Notes: generated by a model from the sequence alone, not told the origin. A stretch of DNA of 64,000 bases from Sphingomonas ginsenosidivorax (GCF_007995065.1 NZ_VOQR01000001.1:3352501-3416500), one strand, 5' to 3'. Positions 34,324 to 43,133 are shown, numbered from the stretch's first letter. Numbers and translations: made by a program.

Positions 34324-34452
34324 CCCGTTCGTGCCGAGTAGAGACCGAGTAGCCGAAGGCGTAAAGGCTCGTATCGAAGCACAGGTTCCGCGCGCCTCTC
34401 CTTCGATACGCCGCTTCGGCTTCGCTCAGCAGCTACTCAGGACGAACGAAAA
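34324..34452. repeat. Family-E inverted-repeat element
   Basis: CGTTCGTGCCGAGTAG at the left and CTACTCAGGACGAACG at the right enclose about 95 bp with internal TCGTATCGAAG/CTTCGATACG arms. It lies between the NfrA-like stop and a second copy of that gene's 3' end. Confidence 0.75.
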
Positions 34453-34470
34453 GGGGGAGTTGGGGCCCGC

Positions 34471-34512
34471 GCCGGCTCGGGCCCTCCGCTGTCGATCGGC
34501 AGCGACGTCTAG
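34471..34512 (+). pseudogene. Second copy of the NfrA-like gene's 3' end
   Basis: Fourteen codons read AGSGPPLSIGSDV-stop, nearly the same as the true end of the upstream gene, PGSGPALSIGSDF-stop (34266-34304). The copies differ at several bases. The two flank the family-E repeat. Confidence 0.75.
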
Positions 34513-34557
34513 CGCCATGGCGGTAGCCCCCACGCCCCAAGCGGCTATAACGCCCCC

Positions 34558-35472
34558 GTGGACCTGTACCTTCCCATCGCCAACCTCTCGGTCAACGCGC
34601 TTGTCATCATCCTGCTCGGCGGCGGGGTCGGCTTGTTGTCGGGGATGTTCGGGATCGGCGGCGGGTTCCTGACGACGCCGCTGCTGATCGTCTACGGCAT
34701 CCCGCCGACGGTCGCCGCCGCGTCCGCGGCCAGCCAGGTGACCGGCGCCAGCGTGTCGGGCGTGTTCGCGCATTTCCGGCGCAGTGGGGTGGATACAAAG
34801 ATGGGCGGCGTGCTCGTCGCCGGCGGCATCATCGGCACGGTGTTCGGCGCCTGGCTGTTCCGCCTGCTCCAGGAAAACGGCCAGATCGATACCGTCATCG
34901 CGATCGTCTACGTCGTCATGCTGGGGTCGATCGGCAGCATGATGGCGCGCGAATCGTTCGGTGCGATCCGCCGGCAACGCAGCGGCCGACCGCCGCGCGC
35001 GCGCAAACGCCGGCACCACCCGCTGGTCGCAGCCCTACCGTTGCGCACGCGCTTCTACGCCTCGGGGCTCTACATCTCGCCGCTGGCACCTCTGCTGCTG
35101 GGCTTCGCGACCGGCATCCTGACGATCCTGCTCGGCATCGGCGGCGGCTTCATCCTGGTGCCGGCGATGATCTACCTGCTCGGCATGGCGACCAGCGTCG
35201 TCGTCGGCACCTCGCTGTTCCAGACTTTGTTCGTCACCGCAGTCGCGACGATGGTGCATGCCACCACGACCAAGGCGGTGGACATCGTGCTCGCAGCCCT
35301 GCTGTTGCTCGGCTCGGTGGTCGGCGCGCAGGTCGGTGCGCGACTCGCGACTAAGGTGAAGCCCGAATATCTCCGTCTCGCGCTCGCGGTGATGGTGCTG
35401 CTGATCGGTGCACGAGTCCTGCTCGGGCTGGTCTGGCGGCCCGAAGAGATCTTCTCGGTCGCGGTCTCGTGA
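34558..35472 (+). CDS. TauE/SafE-family anion exporter
   Basis: 304 residues, inner membrane, about eight transmembrane helices in two repeats, each starting with a Gly-rich helix (GVGLLSGMFGIGGGFL near 25; GFATGILTILLGIGGGFIL near 190). TauE/SafE proteins export sulfite, sulfoacetate or other organic anions. GTG start. The stop overlaps the next gene (GTGA), which encodes the partner protein usually found with this subfamily. Confidence 0.88.
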   Translation: MDLYLPIANLSVNALVIILLGGGVGLLSGMFGIGGGFLTTPLLIVYGIPPTVAAASAASQVTGASVSGVFAHFRRSGVDTKMGGVLVAGGIIGTVFGAWLFRLLQENGQIDTVIAIVYVVMLGSIGSMMARESFGAIRRQRSGRPPRARKRRHHPLVAALPLRTRFYASGLYISPLAPLLLGFATGILTILLGIGGGFILVPAMIYLLGMATSVVVGTSLFQTLFVTAVATMVHATTTKAVDIVLAALLLLGSVVGAQVGARLATKVKPEYLRLALAVMVLLIGARVLLGLVWRPEEIFSVAVS

Positions 35473-36248
35473 GGCGCCGAGCCGCGACCGTCGCCCCCCT
35501 GCTGATGGGGCTCATCGCGCCGTTGCTGATGGGTCAGGCCAAGCCCGTGCTCGTCCCCGACGTCAGCCAGCGCAACATCGAGATCGCCTACAGCTTCACC
35601 GGCGCCGAGCTGCTGCTGTTCGGCGCGATCCTCTATCCCGGTGGCCGCCTGCCCGGCGCCGCGCAGCCGACCGACATCGTCGTCGTCGTGAAGGGGCCGA
35701 CGCAATCGGTGCTGATCCGCGAGAAGGAAAAGGTCGCCGGGATCTGGGTCAACGCCGCGCGGCTGCGCTATCGCTCGGCGCCCAGCTTCTACGCGATCGC
35801 CTCGTCGCGCCCGATCGGCCGGATCGTCGACGAACGCACCCGCGCAATCTACGAACTCGGGCTCGACAGCCTCCAGCTGTCCCCCGCATCCAGCGCCCCC
35901 GCTGAGACGCAGGACCGCTTCCAGCGCGGGCTGGTCGACCTGAAGCGCCGCGCCGGGCTCTATTACGCCGCCCCGCACGCGGTCGAGATCACCGACGGCG
36001 TGCTCTACCGCGCGCGCGTCTCGATCCCCGCCCGCGTGCCGGTTGGGCGATTCACCGCGGAGACCTTCCTGATTCGCGACGGTCGCGTGCTGGCGGCCGC
36101 CGTGCGCGACATCGACATTCGCAAGTCGGGCTTCGAACGATTCGTCGCACGCGCCGCGGATCGCTCGTCGATCCTCTACGGCCTCGCCGCGGTCGCGCTG
36201 TCGATGCTGCTCGGCTGGGGCGCCGGCTGGATCGCGCGCCGGGTCTAG
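35469..36248 (+). CDS. TIGR02186-family membrane protein, TauE partner
   Basis: 259 residues. Signal/anchor at the N-terminus (1-23), periplasmic beta-rich domain (about 28-225), and a C-terminal transmembrane helix (about 232-255). Matches the alphaproteobacterial TIGR02186 family, almost always next to a TauE-type gene. Function unproven. GTG start overlaps the exporter stop. A GC hairpin just after the stop (about 36250-36272) may terminate the pair. Confidence 0.82.
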   Translation: MRRRAATVAPLLMGLIAPLLMGQAKPVLVPDVSQRNIEIAYSFTGAELLLFGAILYPGGRLPGAAQPTDIVVVVKGPTQSVLIREKEKVAGIWVNAARLRYRSAPSFYAIASSRPIGRIVDERTRAIYELGLDSLQLSPASSAPAETQDRFQRGLVDLKRRAGLYYAAPHAVEITDGVLYRARVSIPARVPVGRFTAETFLIRDGRVLAAAVRDIDIRKSGFERFVARAADRSSILYGLAAVALSMLLGWGAGWIARRV

Positions 36249-36345
36249 CCCGCCGGGCCTGGCCCGGCAGGTTCAGTCCCAGCTGCCCGGTAACAGGCGA
36301 GGATAACGCGATCTTTACCCCTCCGCCCGCATAGCATCGGCCTGT

Positions 36346-38025
36346 ATGAGCAGGGGCGTACCCACAATGACCGAAATGTTCGGAGCCGACGCGTTCCAGC
36401 GGGCGATCCCTGCAAGCCTTGCCGGCCAGGCCACCGTGCCGATCGGCTATGTCTTTGCGATCGCGGGCGCGAGCAGCCGCGTGCTGATCGATCGCGCGTC
36501 GATCGAGACGCTGATCGACGATCCCGATCCGGTGGTCGCGACGGCCGGCTCGGTCGGCAGCCAGATCAAGATGCGCATCGGCTCGACCTGGCTGGTCGCC
36601 AACATCCGCTCGCTCAAGCTCGACGATGCCGCGGGGACCCGGGTCGTCGCCGAGATCGATTTCCTTGGCGAAGGTGACGAGGAGCGGCTGACCGGCAAGC
36701 TCTACCGCTTCCGTCGTGGCGTCACGCGCTACCCCATGCCCGGCTGCGAGGTGTTTCCGATCACCACCGCCGACCTCAAGCAGATCTACGCCGCCGAGGA
36801 CCGCGCGAACATCGAGATCGGCACGGTCTACCCGACCCGCGACATCCGCGCCGCGCTCTATGTCGACGCGATGCTCGGCAAGCATTTCGCGCTGGTCGGC
36901 TCGACCGGTACCGGCAAGTCGACCAGCGCCGCGCTGATCCTCCACCGCATCTGCGAGCTCGCGCCGCAGGGCCATATCGTGATGATCGACCCGCACGGCG
37001 AATATGGCGCGGCGTTCCGCGGCAACGGTGCGATCTACGACGTCACCAACCTGCAAATGCCTTATTGGCTGATGAACTTCGAGGAGCATTGCGAGGTCTT
37101 CCTGACCAGCAGCGGCTCGGATCGCCAGTTCGACGCCGACATTCTCGCCAAATGCCTGTTGATGGCCAAGGCGAAGAGCCGGCTGGGGCAGGAGATCGCC
37201 AAGCTCACCGTCGACGCGCCGATTCCCTATCTCCTGAGCGACCTGACCAACATCATCGGTCTGGAAATGGGCAAGATGGACCGCGCCGGCGACACCGCGC
37301 CCTATCTGCGGCTCAAGACCAAGATCGACGAGATCAAGTCCGATCCGCGCTACGGCTTCATGTTTTCGGGCATGCTCGTCGCCGACACGATGGCGAACTT
37401 CCTCCAGCGCATCTTCCGCATGCCGGGCGAGGGCAAGCCGATCTCGATCATCGACGTGTCGGGCGTGCCGTCGGACATCACCTCGGTGGTGGTCGCGGTG
37501 CTCGCGCGGATGACGTTCGACTTCGCGATCTGGTCGCGCAACGAAGAGCCGCGGCCGATCCTGCTCGTCTGCGAGGAAGCGCACCGCTACATTCCCGCAG
37601 GCCAGGAAGCCACCAATTCGGTCGGCCGCATCCTCGGCCGCATCGCCAAGGAAGGCCGCAAATACGGCGTGTCGCTGGGGCTGATCACGCAGCGTCCGTC
37701 GGATCTGGCGGAGGGCGTGCTGTCGCAGTGCGGTACGATCCTCGCGATGCGCCTCAACAACGACCGCGACCAGGCCTTCGTCCGCGCCGCCATGCCCGAA
37801 GGCGCCCGCGGCTTCCTCGATTCGATCCCCGCGCTCCGCAACCGCGAATGCATCATCTGCGGGGAGGGCGTCACCATCCCGGTCCGCGTCTCGTTCGACG
37901 GCCTGGACGAGGCCAAGCGCCCCGCCTCGGGCGACCCGCTCTTCTCGCAGCTCTGGCGCGACGTCGGCGGCGAAGATCAGATCATCACCCGCACCATCCA
38001 GCGCTGGCGCGCTCAGGGCAAGTAA
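36346..38025 (+). CDS. HerA-type ATPase (DUF87)
   Basis: 559 residues. N-terminal HAS-barrel-like beta domain (about 25-140), then a FtsK/HerA RecA-like motor with Walker A GSTGTGKS (185-192), DPHGEYG, a Walker B region LLVCEEAHRY (about 405) and ITQRPSDL sensor region. In archaea HerA works with NurA in DNA end resection; no nuclease partner lies next to this gene, so its role here (repair, or defence when paired elsewhere) is open. ATG 36346; MTEMF at 36367 is an alternative. Confidence 0.85.
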   Translation: MSRGVPTMTEMFGADAFQRAIPASLAGQATVPIGYVFAIAGASSRVLIDRASIETLIDDPDPVVATAGSVGSQIKMRIGSTWLVANIRSLKLDDAAGTRVVAEIDFLGEGDEERLTGKLYRFRRGVTRYPMPGCEVFPITTADLKQIYAAEDRANIEIGTVYPTRDIRAALYVDAMLGKHFALVGSTGTGKSTSAALILHRICELAPQGHIVMIDPHGEYGAAFRGNGAIYDVTNLQMPYWLMNFEEHCEVFLTSSGSDRQFDADILAKCLLMAKAKSRLGQEIAKLTVDAPIPYLLSDLTNIIGLEMGKMDRAGDTAPYLRLKTKIDEIKSDPRYGFMFSGMLVADTMANFLQRIFRMPGEGKPISIIDVSGVPSDITSVVVAVLARMTFDFAIWSRNEEPRPILLVCEEAHRYIPAGQEATNSVGRILGRIAKEGRKYGVSLGLITQRPSDLAEGVLSQCGTILAMRLNNDRDQAFVRAAMPEGARGFLDSIPALRNRECIICGEGVTIPVRVSFDGLDEAKRPASGDPLFSQLWRDVGGEDQIITRTIQRWRAQGK

Positions 38026-38033
38026 ACCCCACT

Positions 38034-38153
38034 CCGTCACCCCGGACTTGGTCCGGGGTCCATCGCGCCGCACACTCGATGGTCCGGGGTGTGCGGCGCC
38101 ATGGACGCCGGACCAAGCCTGTCCTGAGCCTCGCCGAAGGGTCCGGCATGACG
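38034..38153. repeat. Family-C variant palindrome
   Basis: Arms CCGTCACCCCGGACTTGGTC and GGGTCCGGCATGACGG, with a TCCTGAGCCTCGCCGAAGGG piece related to family E embedded near the right end. Lies between the convergent HerA and transporter genes. A close copy is at 55433-55528. Confidence 0.8.
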
Positions 38154-38165
38154 GTTGGCCTTACC

Positions 38166-38825
38166 TCAAACCCGATCCAACCGCCGCCCCAACCGCACGA
38201 AGAACGTGATCAGCGCGGGCACCAGCACGATCGACAGCACGACCTTGGTCAGCATCTGTCCCTCCATCAACGCCAGGATCGGCCGCTCTCCCAGGAACGA
38301 GATGGTGATGAACAGCAGCGTGTCGATGATCTGCGAAATGATGCTGGCGATCATCCCGCGCAGCCAGACCAGCTTGCCTTCGCCCCCACCGACCGGGCGC
38401 GACAGCTTCGCGAAGATCAGCACGTTCAGCGTCTGCGAGATGCCGTAGCTGATCAGTCCCGCGATCATCATCCGCGCGCCCTGTCCGACGACGACCGGGA
38501 ACGCGTCGATCGCCGGCGGGTACATCCCCGGATCGTGCGGCAGCGCGAGCACGAGCTGGATCAGCACCGCCGACACGATCAGCGGAACGAACCCCAGCCG
38601 CACCAGCGTGGTCGCGGTCTTCTGCCCGTGCAGCTCGGCGATCGCGCTGCTCATCGCCACCAGCAGGAGGAACGCGAAGATCCCCGCCTCGACCGCGAGC
38701 GGCCCCAGTGCGACCTGTTTCACCCCCAGCACGCCTGCGATGCAGACCATCCCGCCATAGAGAACCGAGAAGACGAAAAGCGAACGCGACATCGTGACGG
38801 TCGCGGCAGGGGCTGTATGATCCAT
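38166..38825 (-). CDS. Queuosine precursor transporter (VUT/YhhQ family)
   Basis: 219 residues, inner membrane, six transmembrane helices. Family motifs: the short N-terminal helix, AEIxG-like AELHGQKTA after TM2 or so, and the C-terminal IASIISQIIDTLLFI helix, which matches the conserved SQ-DT signature of YhhQ proteins. Imports 7-cyano- or 7-aminomethyl-7-deazaguanine for queuosine in tRNA. Start MDHTAPA; MSRSLF eleven codons on is possible. Confidence 0.88.
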   Translation of the reverse strand: MDHTAPAATVTMSRSLFVFSVLYGGMVCIAGVLGVKQVALGPLAVEAGIFAFLLLVAMSSAIAELHGQKTATTLVRLGFVPLIVSAVLIQLVLALPHDPGMYPPAIDAFPVVVGQGARMMIAGLISYGISQTLNVLIFAKLSRPVGGGEGKLVWLRGMIASIISQIIDTLLFITISFLGERPILALMEGQMLTKVVLSIVLVPALITFFVRLGRRLDRV

Positions 38826-38974
38826 CGCCGCGACGCTACCGCGTTTCCCCACCACGTCAAATCGTCCTGGGCTTCGCCACCGCAAATCACTGGCGGCACC
38901 CGCGCCCGCGTGTCATGTCGGGCTCGCGCGCCCGGGGGGCCGCGTCACGATCTTCAGGAAGCGTCAGTCCACGC

Positions 38975-40240
38975 ATGAACAGACTTCTCATCGGCCTCTG
39001 CGGTATCGCCGTGATCCTGGGTATCGCACTGCTGCTCTCGACCGACCGCCGCGCGATCCGGTTGCGCATCGTCGGCGCTGCGTTCGCGCTGCAGGCCGGG
39101 ATCGCGGTACTCGTGCTCTACTCCAGCATCGGCAAGGTCGTGCTGGGCTCGATGTCGGGCGGGGTCGCCAACCTGCTCGGCTATTCGCAAAAGGGCACCG
39201 AATTCCTGTTCGGCAAGATGGCGACGCCCGAGATCGGCGGTCAGAGCTTCGCGATCGCCGCGCTGCCGGTCATCATCTTCTTCGCCAGCCTCGTCTCGAT
39301 CCTCTATCATCTCGGCATCATGCAGTTGATCGTGCGCTGGGTCGGCGGCGCGATCGAGAAGGTCATCGGCGTCTCGAAGGTCGAATCGCTGTGCGCGGCC
39401 GCGAACATCTTCGTCGGCCAGAGCGAATCGCCGCTGGTCATCCGCCCCTATCTCGCCGGGCTGACGCCAGCGCAGCTGTTCACCGTGATGACCAGCGGGA
39501 TGGCGGGCGTCGCCGGCACCATCCTGGCGGCCTATGCCTCGATGGGCATCCGCATCGACTATCTGCTCGCTGCCAGCTTCATGGCGGCGCCCGGCGGTAT
39601 CCTGATGGCGAAGATCATCATGCCCGACCGCGTCACGCCGCCCGAAGGCGAGCTCGCGCTGGGCGACATGCCAGGCGAATCGGTCGCCGGCGAACCGCTG
39701 CCCGAAGCGACGCACGACGAAGAGAAGCCCGCCAACCTGATCATGGCTGCGGCGCAGGGGGCGCAGACCGGGGTCCGCCTTGCTGTCGCGGTCGGCGCGA
39801 TGGTGCTGGCGTTCGTCGCGCTGGTCGCGCTCGCGAACGGCCTGCTCGGCGGGCTCGGCAACATCATCGGGCTGCCGGGGCTCAGTTTCCAGGGGCTGCT
39901 CGGCTACGTCTTCGCGCCGATCATGTTCCTGCTCAACGTGCCATGGAACGAGGCGGGGATCGCCGGCGGCCTGTTCGGGCAGAAGATCGTGCTCAACGAA
40001 TTCGTCGCCTATATCTCGCTGGGCACGCAACAGGGCCTCAGCGCGCGGACGATCGCCGTCATCACCTTCTCGCTGTGCGGCTTCGCGAATTTCTCGTCGA
40101 TCGCGATCCAGATGGCCGTCACGGGCAGCCTCGCCCCCAACCAGCGCCCGATGATCGCGAAGCTCGGCCTGCGCGCGCTGGCGGCGGGCAGCCTGGCGAA
40201 CCTCATGTCCGCCGCGCTGGCCGGCCTGCTGATCTCCTGA
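38975..40240 (+). CDS. Concentrative nucleoside transporter (CNT/NupC family)
   Basis: 421 residues, inner membrane. CNT signatures are strong: GQSESPLVIRPYL (about 145), TSGMAGVAGTILAAYASMG, PWNEAGIAGGLFGQKIVLNEFVAY (about 325-345) and SLCGFANFSSIAIQ. Proton- or sodium-driven uptake of nucleosides. ATG 38975; the longer frame upstream is Arg/Ser-rich and not family-like. A family-C palindrome follows the stop. Confidence 0.92.
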   Translation: MNRLLIGLCGIAVILGIALLLSTDRRAIRLRIVGAAFALQAGIAVLVLYSSIGKVVLGSMSGGVANLLGYSQKGTEFLFGKMATPEIGGQSFAIAALPVIIFFASLVSILYHLGIMQLIVRWVGGAIEKVIGVSKVESLCAAANIFVGQSESPLVIRPYLAGLTPAQLFTVMTSGMAGVAGTILAAYASMGIRIDYLLAASFMAAPGGILMAKIIMPDRVTPPEGELALGDMPGESVAGEPLPEATHDEEKPANLIMAAAQGAQTGVRLAVAVGAMVLAFVALVALANGLLGGLGNIIGLPGLSFQGLLGYVFAPIMFLLNVPWNEAGIAGGLFGQKIVLNEFVAYISLGTQQGLSARTIAVITFSLCGFANFSSIAIQMAVTGSLAPNQRPMIAKLGLRALAAGSLANLMSAALAGLLIS

Positions 40241-40245
40241 TTCCT

Positions 40246-40328
40246 CGTTATCCCGGGCTCGGCCCGGGATCCAGGGTTCCAAGCGCAGCGCCTGTGACTC
40301 CGGATCCCGGGACAATCCCGCGACGACG
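40246..40328. repeat. Family-C palindrome, copy 2
   Basis: CGTTATCCCGGGCTCGGCCCGGGATCC... pairs with GGATCCCGGGACAATCCCG at the right. Closely related to 4732-4815. Between the convergent nucleoside transporter and fasciclin genes. Confidence 0.8.
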
Positions 40329-40336
40329 ACGGGAGA

Positions 40337-40885
40337 TTACGGCATCATCACGGTGTCGATGACGTGGATCACGCCATTCGACTGATAGACGTTGGCGATC
40401 GTGATTTTGCCTTTGTCGCCCTTGCCGTCCATGATCATCCAGCCGCTGCCGGCTTTCATGAAGCTCAGCGTGCCGCCCTGCACAGTCGTATAGGTCGCGG
40501 TGCCGCCATTGGCCTTCGCCTTGGTGGCGATGTCCGCCGCGCTGATCGTGCCGGGCACGACGTGATAGGTCAGGATGCCCGTCAGTTGCGCCTTGTTCTC
40601 GGGCTTGACCAGGGTGTCGACGGTGCCGGCGGGCAGCTTGGTGAAGGCCGCGTTGGTCGGCGCGAACACCGTGAACGGACCCGGTCCCGACAGCGTCTCG
40701 ACCAATCCGGCCGCCTTCACCGCGGCGACCAGCGTGGTGTGGTCCTTCGAATTCACTGCGTTCTCGACGATGTTCTTGGTCGGATACATTGCGGCGCCGC
40801 CGACGCGCGGGTTCTTCTGCGCGGTCGCCGAAACACTCGAAACAAGCGCAGTCGCAACGATCGCGGTACGAATGATGGAATGCAT
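40337..40885 (-). CDS. Secreted fasciclin-domain protein
   Basis: 182 residues. Signal peptide (1-22, ending ATAQ), then one FAS1 domain (about 38-180) with the H1 motif GPFTVFAPTNAAF (about 68-80) and the H2-region LTYHVVPG (about 108-115), ending with VIHVIDTVMMP. FAS1 proteins act in adhesion or matrix contacts. ATG 40885 with GGAGAGAG just upstream. Single gene. Confidence 0.9.
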   Translation of the reverse strand: MHSIIRTAIVATALVSSVSATAQKNPRVGGAAMYPTKNIVENAVNSKDHTTLVAAVKAAGLVETLSGPGPFTVFAPTNAAFTKLPAGTVDTLVKPENKAQLTGILTYHVVPGTISAADIATKAKANGGTATYTTVQGGTLSFMKAGSGWMIMDGKGDKGKITIANVYQSNGVIHVIDTVMMP

Positions 40886-40957
40886 GTCTCTCTCCTTGCG
40901 TATCCCGGTTCGGATACGAAGCCAGATACGACTACAACGCCTCGTTTGACGCAACGC

Positions 40958-41899
40958 TCAGGCGGCGCTGTCCACAACCGCGGACCAGGCGGCGATCTCG
41001 TCGGGATGCCGCGCCGCGATCGTCAGCGCGGTCGCGACGCCGGTATCCGGGTCGACGTCGATGCTCCCGGTCCATTCCACCGTCGCATTGCCCGACAGAG
41101 TCACCATGCCGTCGGCGCTCGCCTCCGCGCGGATCCGCCCGCCCTTGTTGAACACGGTGGTCGGTACGTCGAACGGTATCCGCCCGGTCAGGCACGCGGC
41201 CAGCGTCGACGCACCCATCGCGCTGCCGCAACTGTCGGTCAGCCCGACGCCGCGCTCGAACGTCCGCACGAACAGGTCGCACCCGCGCAGCTCGACAAAG
41301 CTGACGTTCGCGCGGTTAGGCAACCAGTCGGGCGCCGATTCGCAGACCGTCCCGATGCGCACCAGCTCCGCGTCATCGACCTTGTCGACGAACGCGACCA
41401 GATGCGGATTGGGCATGGCGAGCGCGGTAAACGCGCGGTCTGTCGGCAACCTGGCGATCGGCAAGTCGATATTCTCCGCCCGGCCGATCGCCATCGGCCA
41501 GGCCGCGACGTCGCGCGACGCGGGCCCCGCGGTCTCACGCACCGTGAACACCCCCGGCGCCAGATCCGGATCGCGCACGACATAGGCGTCACTGATCTTC
41601 AGCCGGACGTTGCCGCGCTCGATGCCGAGCGCCTCGAACCCCGCGCGCGCGGTGCAGCGCAACCCGTTGAGGCACGTCTCCGACTCGCTGCCGTCCGAAT
41701 TGAACATCCGCATCCCGAACGCATGCGAATCGTCGCCCGCGGTCAGCAGCAACAGCCCGTCCCCGCCCACCGGCCCCGCCCGATCGGCCAGCGCCCGCGC
41801 GACACCGGCCCAGGCCGCATCGCCCAACGACAGCGCGCGTGCGTCGATCAGCGGGAAGTCGTTGCCCGAGCCATGGCATTTGATGATGTCGAAGCGCAT
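40958..41899 (-). CDS. DapF-like diaminopimelate epimerase family protein
   Basis: 313 residues, two-domain DapF fold. Both active-site cysteines are present: Cys76 in SETCLNG and Cys224 in TDSCGSA. They depart from canonical DapF, which has CGNG after the first Cys and GVGET..CGTGA at the second: here the motif reads CLNG, and GVGLT..CGSAM with Leu in place of the conserved Glu. It is longer than usual (DapF is about 275). It may be true DapF or a paralogue acting on another amino acid. Confidence 0.75.
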   Translation of the reverse strand: MRFDIIKCHGSGNDFPLIDARALSLGDAAWAGVARALADRAGPVGGDGLLLLTAGDDSHAFGMRMFNSDGSESETCLNGLRCTARAGFEALGIERGNVRLKISDAYVVRDPDLAPGVFTVRETAGPASRDVAAWPMAIGRAENIDLPIARLPTDRAFTALAMPNPHLVAFVDKVDDAELVRIGTVCESAPDWLPNRANVSFVELRGCDLFVRTFERGVGLTDSCGSAMGASTLAACLTGRIPFDVPTTVFNKGGRIRAEASADGMVTLSGNATVEWTGSIDVDPDTGVATALTIAARHPDEIAAWSAVVDSAA

Positions 41900-41940
41900 C
41901 GCCGCGATCTAGGACGCGCGGTCACCGACGGCAACGCTCC

Positions 41941-42399
41941 TCACCGCAACGCATAATGATCGGCGACACGGTCGAGCGCGAACGTCAGCACAAGCCGCCC
42001 CGCGCGCGCCGGCCAACCCAGCGCCTTTTCGGCCGCCGGCATGCCCTCCCCCGCACACACCACGCGCCACAATATGTCCGCTAGCCCCGCCCCCGCCGCC
42101 GCAAGCGCCGCGTCGAACCGCCGTTTCGCCGCGATCTGCGCCAGCGTCGGATCGAGTGCATCTCCCCCGCCCCCATCAACCCGCGCCGCCCAGCGCATCG
42201 TCACGCGCGGAGCCAGCGACGCGGTCTCGTAATCGCCACGCAACCGTTCGCCCGCCTCGAACTGCCGCGCACTGACCAGCCCCCGCGACCGCAGCCACCC
42301 GAGCGGCGACTCCGCCAGATTGACCGTCACCGTCCGCCCGCGCGCTGCGCCTGTATCGCCAGCACCCGTATCGATCGATCGTTCCACCAGTTCGCGCAT
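41941..42399 (-). CDS. DUF6456 domain protein
   Basis: 152 residues, cytosolic. Matches the C-terminal DUF6456 module: SPLGWLRSRGLVSARQFEAGERLR and the closing VCAGEGMPAAEKALGWP..AGRLVLTFALD stretch, a fold that looks DNA-associated but is unproven. ATG 42399 has GGAGG seven bases upstream. Divergent from the XRE regulator, sharing an 84-bp promoter region, which suggests linked function. Confidence 0.8.
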   Translation of the reverse strand: MRELVERSIDTGAGDTGAARGRTVTVNLAESPLGWLRSRGLVSARQFEAGERLRGDYETASLAPRVTMRWAARVDGGGGDALDPTLAQIAAKRRFDAALAAAGAGLADILWRVVCAGEGMPAAEKALGWPARAGRLVLTFALDRVADHYALR

Positions 42400-42483
42400 G
42401 CCAACCTCCTCCGAGTCGTGAAGGACTTGCCATATCGTCTCCCTTGTAGGACAGAGGCGAACCCATATGGTTTGGAGATAGCC
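42400..42483. promoter_or_regulatory. Divergent promoter region of DUF6456 and XRE genes
   Basis: 84 bp. Contains the inverted pair CCATAT (42430-42435) and ATATGG (42465-42470) with TTGTAGGACAG between them; together they could form an operator read by the XRE protein. No clear -35/-10 pair is evident. Confidence 0.35.
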
Positions 42484-43047
42484 ATGATCACCGCGATTCG
42501 CGAAGTCCGCCGCGCAAAGGGCATGACGCTCGACGCGGTCGCGCGCGCCTGCGTACCGCCGACGACCGCGCAGACCGTCGGCCGGCTGGAAACCGGCACT
42601 CGCACCGTCTCGGTCGGCTGGCTCAACCGCATCGCCGACGCGCTCGGCGTCACGGCGGCAGACCTCGTGACGCTGCCGGATCGCGCCGACCTGCCGGTCG
42701 CTGCGCTGCTCGACGCCGATGGCGTACGCGCTCCGCGTCGGGCGACCGCTGCCATCCCGCCTCAACCGATGCCGGGCCAGATCGCAGTCACCGTGACCGG
42801 CAGCACCGGCGACTATCGCAGCGGCGACGAAATCTGGTGCGAACCGCTCGGCGCCGAGGCATTCGCCGACGCGCGCAACCGGGACGTGCTGGTCCCACGA
42901 CCAGCGGGCCGGTTCGTCTTCGGACGGTTGATCGACCTCGATGGCACCGCTGTCACGATCGCGCCGCCGGGTAGCGGCAGTGTTCCGCAGACGATCATCG
43001 ACCCCGCCTGGATCGGCCGCGCGGTGCGGCTCGTCCGCACGCTGTGA
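42484..43047 (+). CDS. XRE-family transcriptional regulator with C-terminal peptidase-S24-like domain
   Basis: 187 residues. Helix-turn-helix of the Cro/C1 type in residues 3-62 (TLDAVARAC, recognition helix around TAQTVGRLETG). The remainder (about 100-187) is beta-rich and resembles the S24/LexA-like C-terminal fold (YRSGDEIWCEPL) without an obvious Ser-Lys dyad. ATG 42484 with GGAG eight bases before. Probably regulates itself and the divergent DUF6456 gene. Confidence 0.72.
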   Translation: MITAIREVRRAKGMTLDAVARACVPPTTAQTVGRLETGTRTVSVGWLNRIADALGVTAADLVTLPDRADLPVAALLDADGVRAPRRATAAIPPQPMPGQIAVTVTGSTGDYRSGDEIWCEPLGAEAFADARNRDVLVPRPAGRFVFGRLIDLDGTAVTIAPPGSGSVPQTIIDPAWIGRAVRLVRTL

Positions 43048-43133
43048 GCGGCCGCCCGGCGAGGTGGACTCCCGACGCAGCCGGCTGACGATCCCGCGCG
43101 TTACTGTCGACCACCCGACGCACAGGAGCGCGC

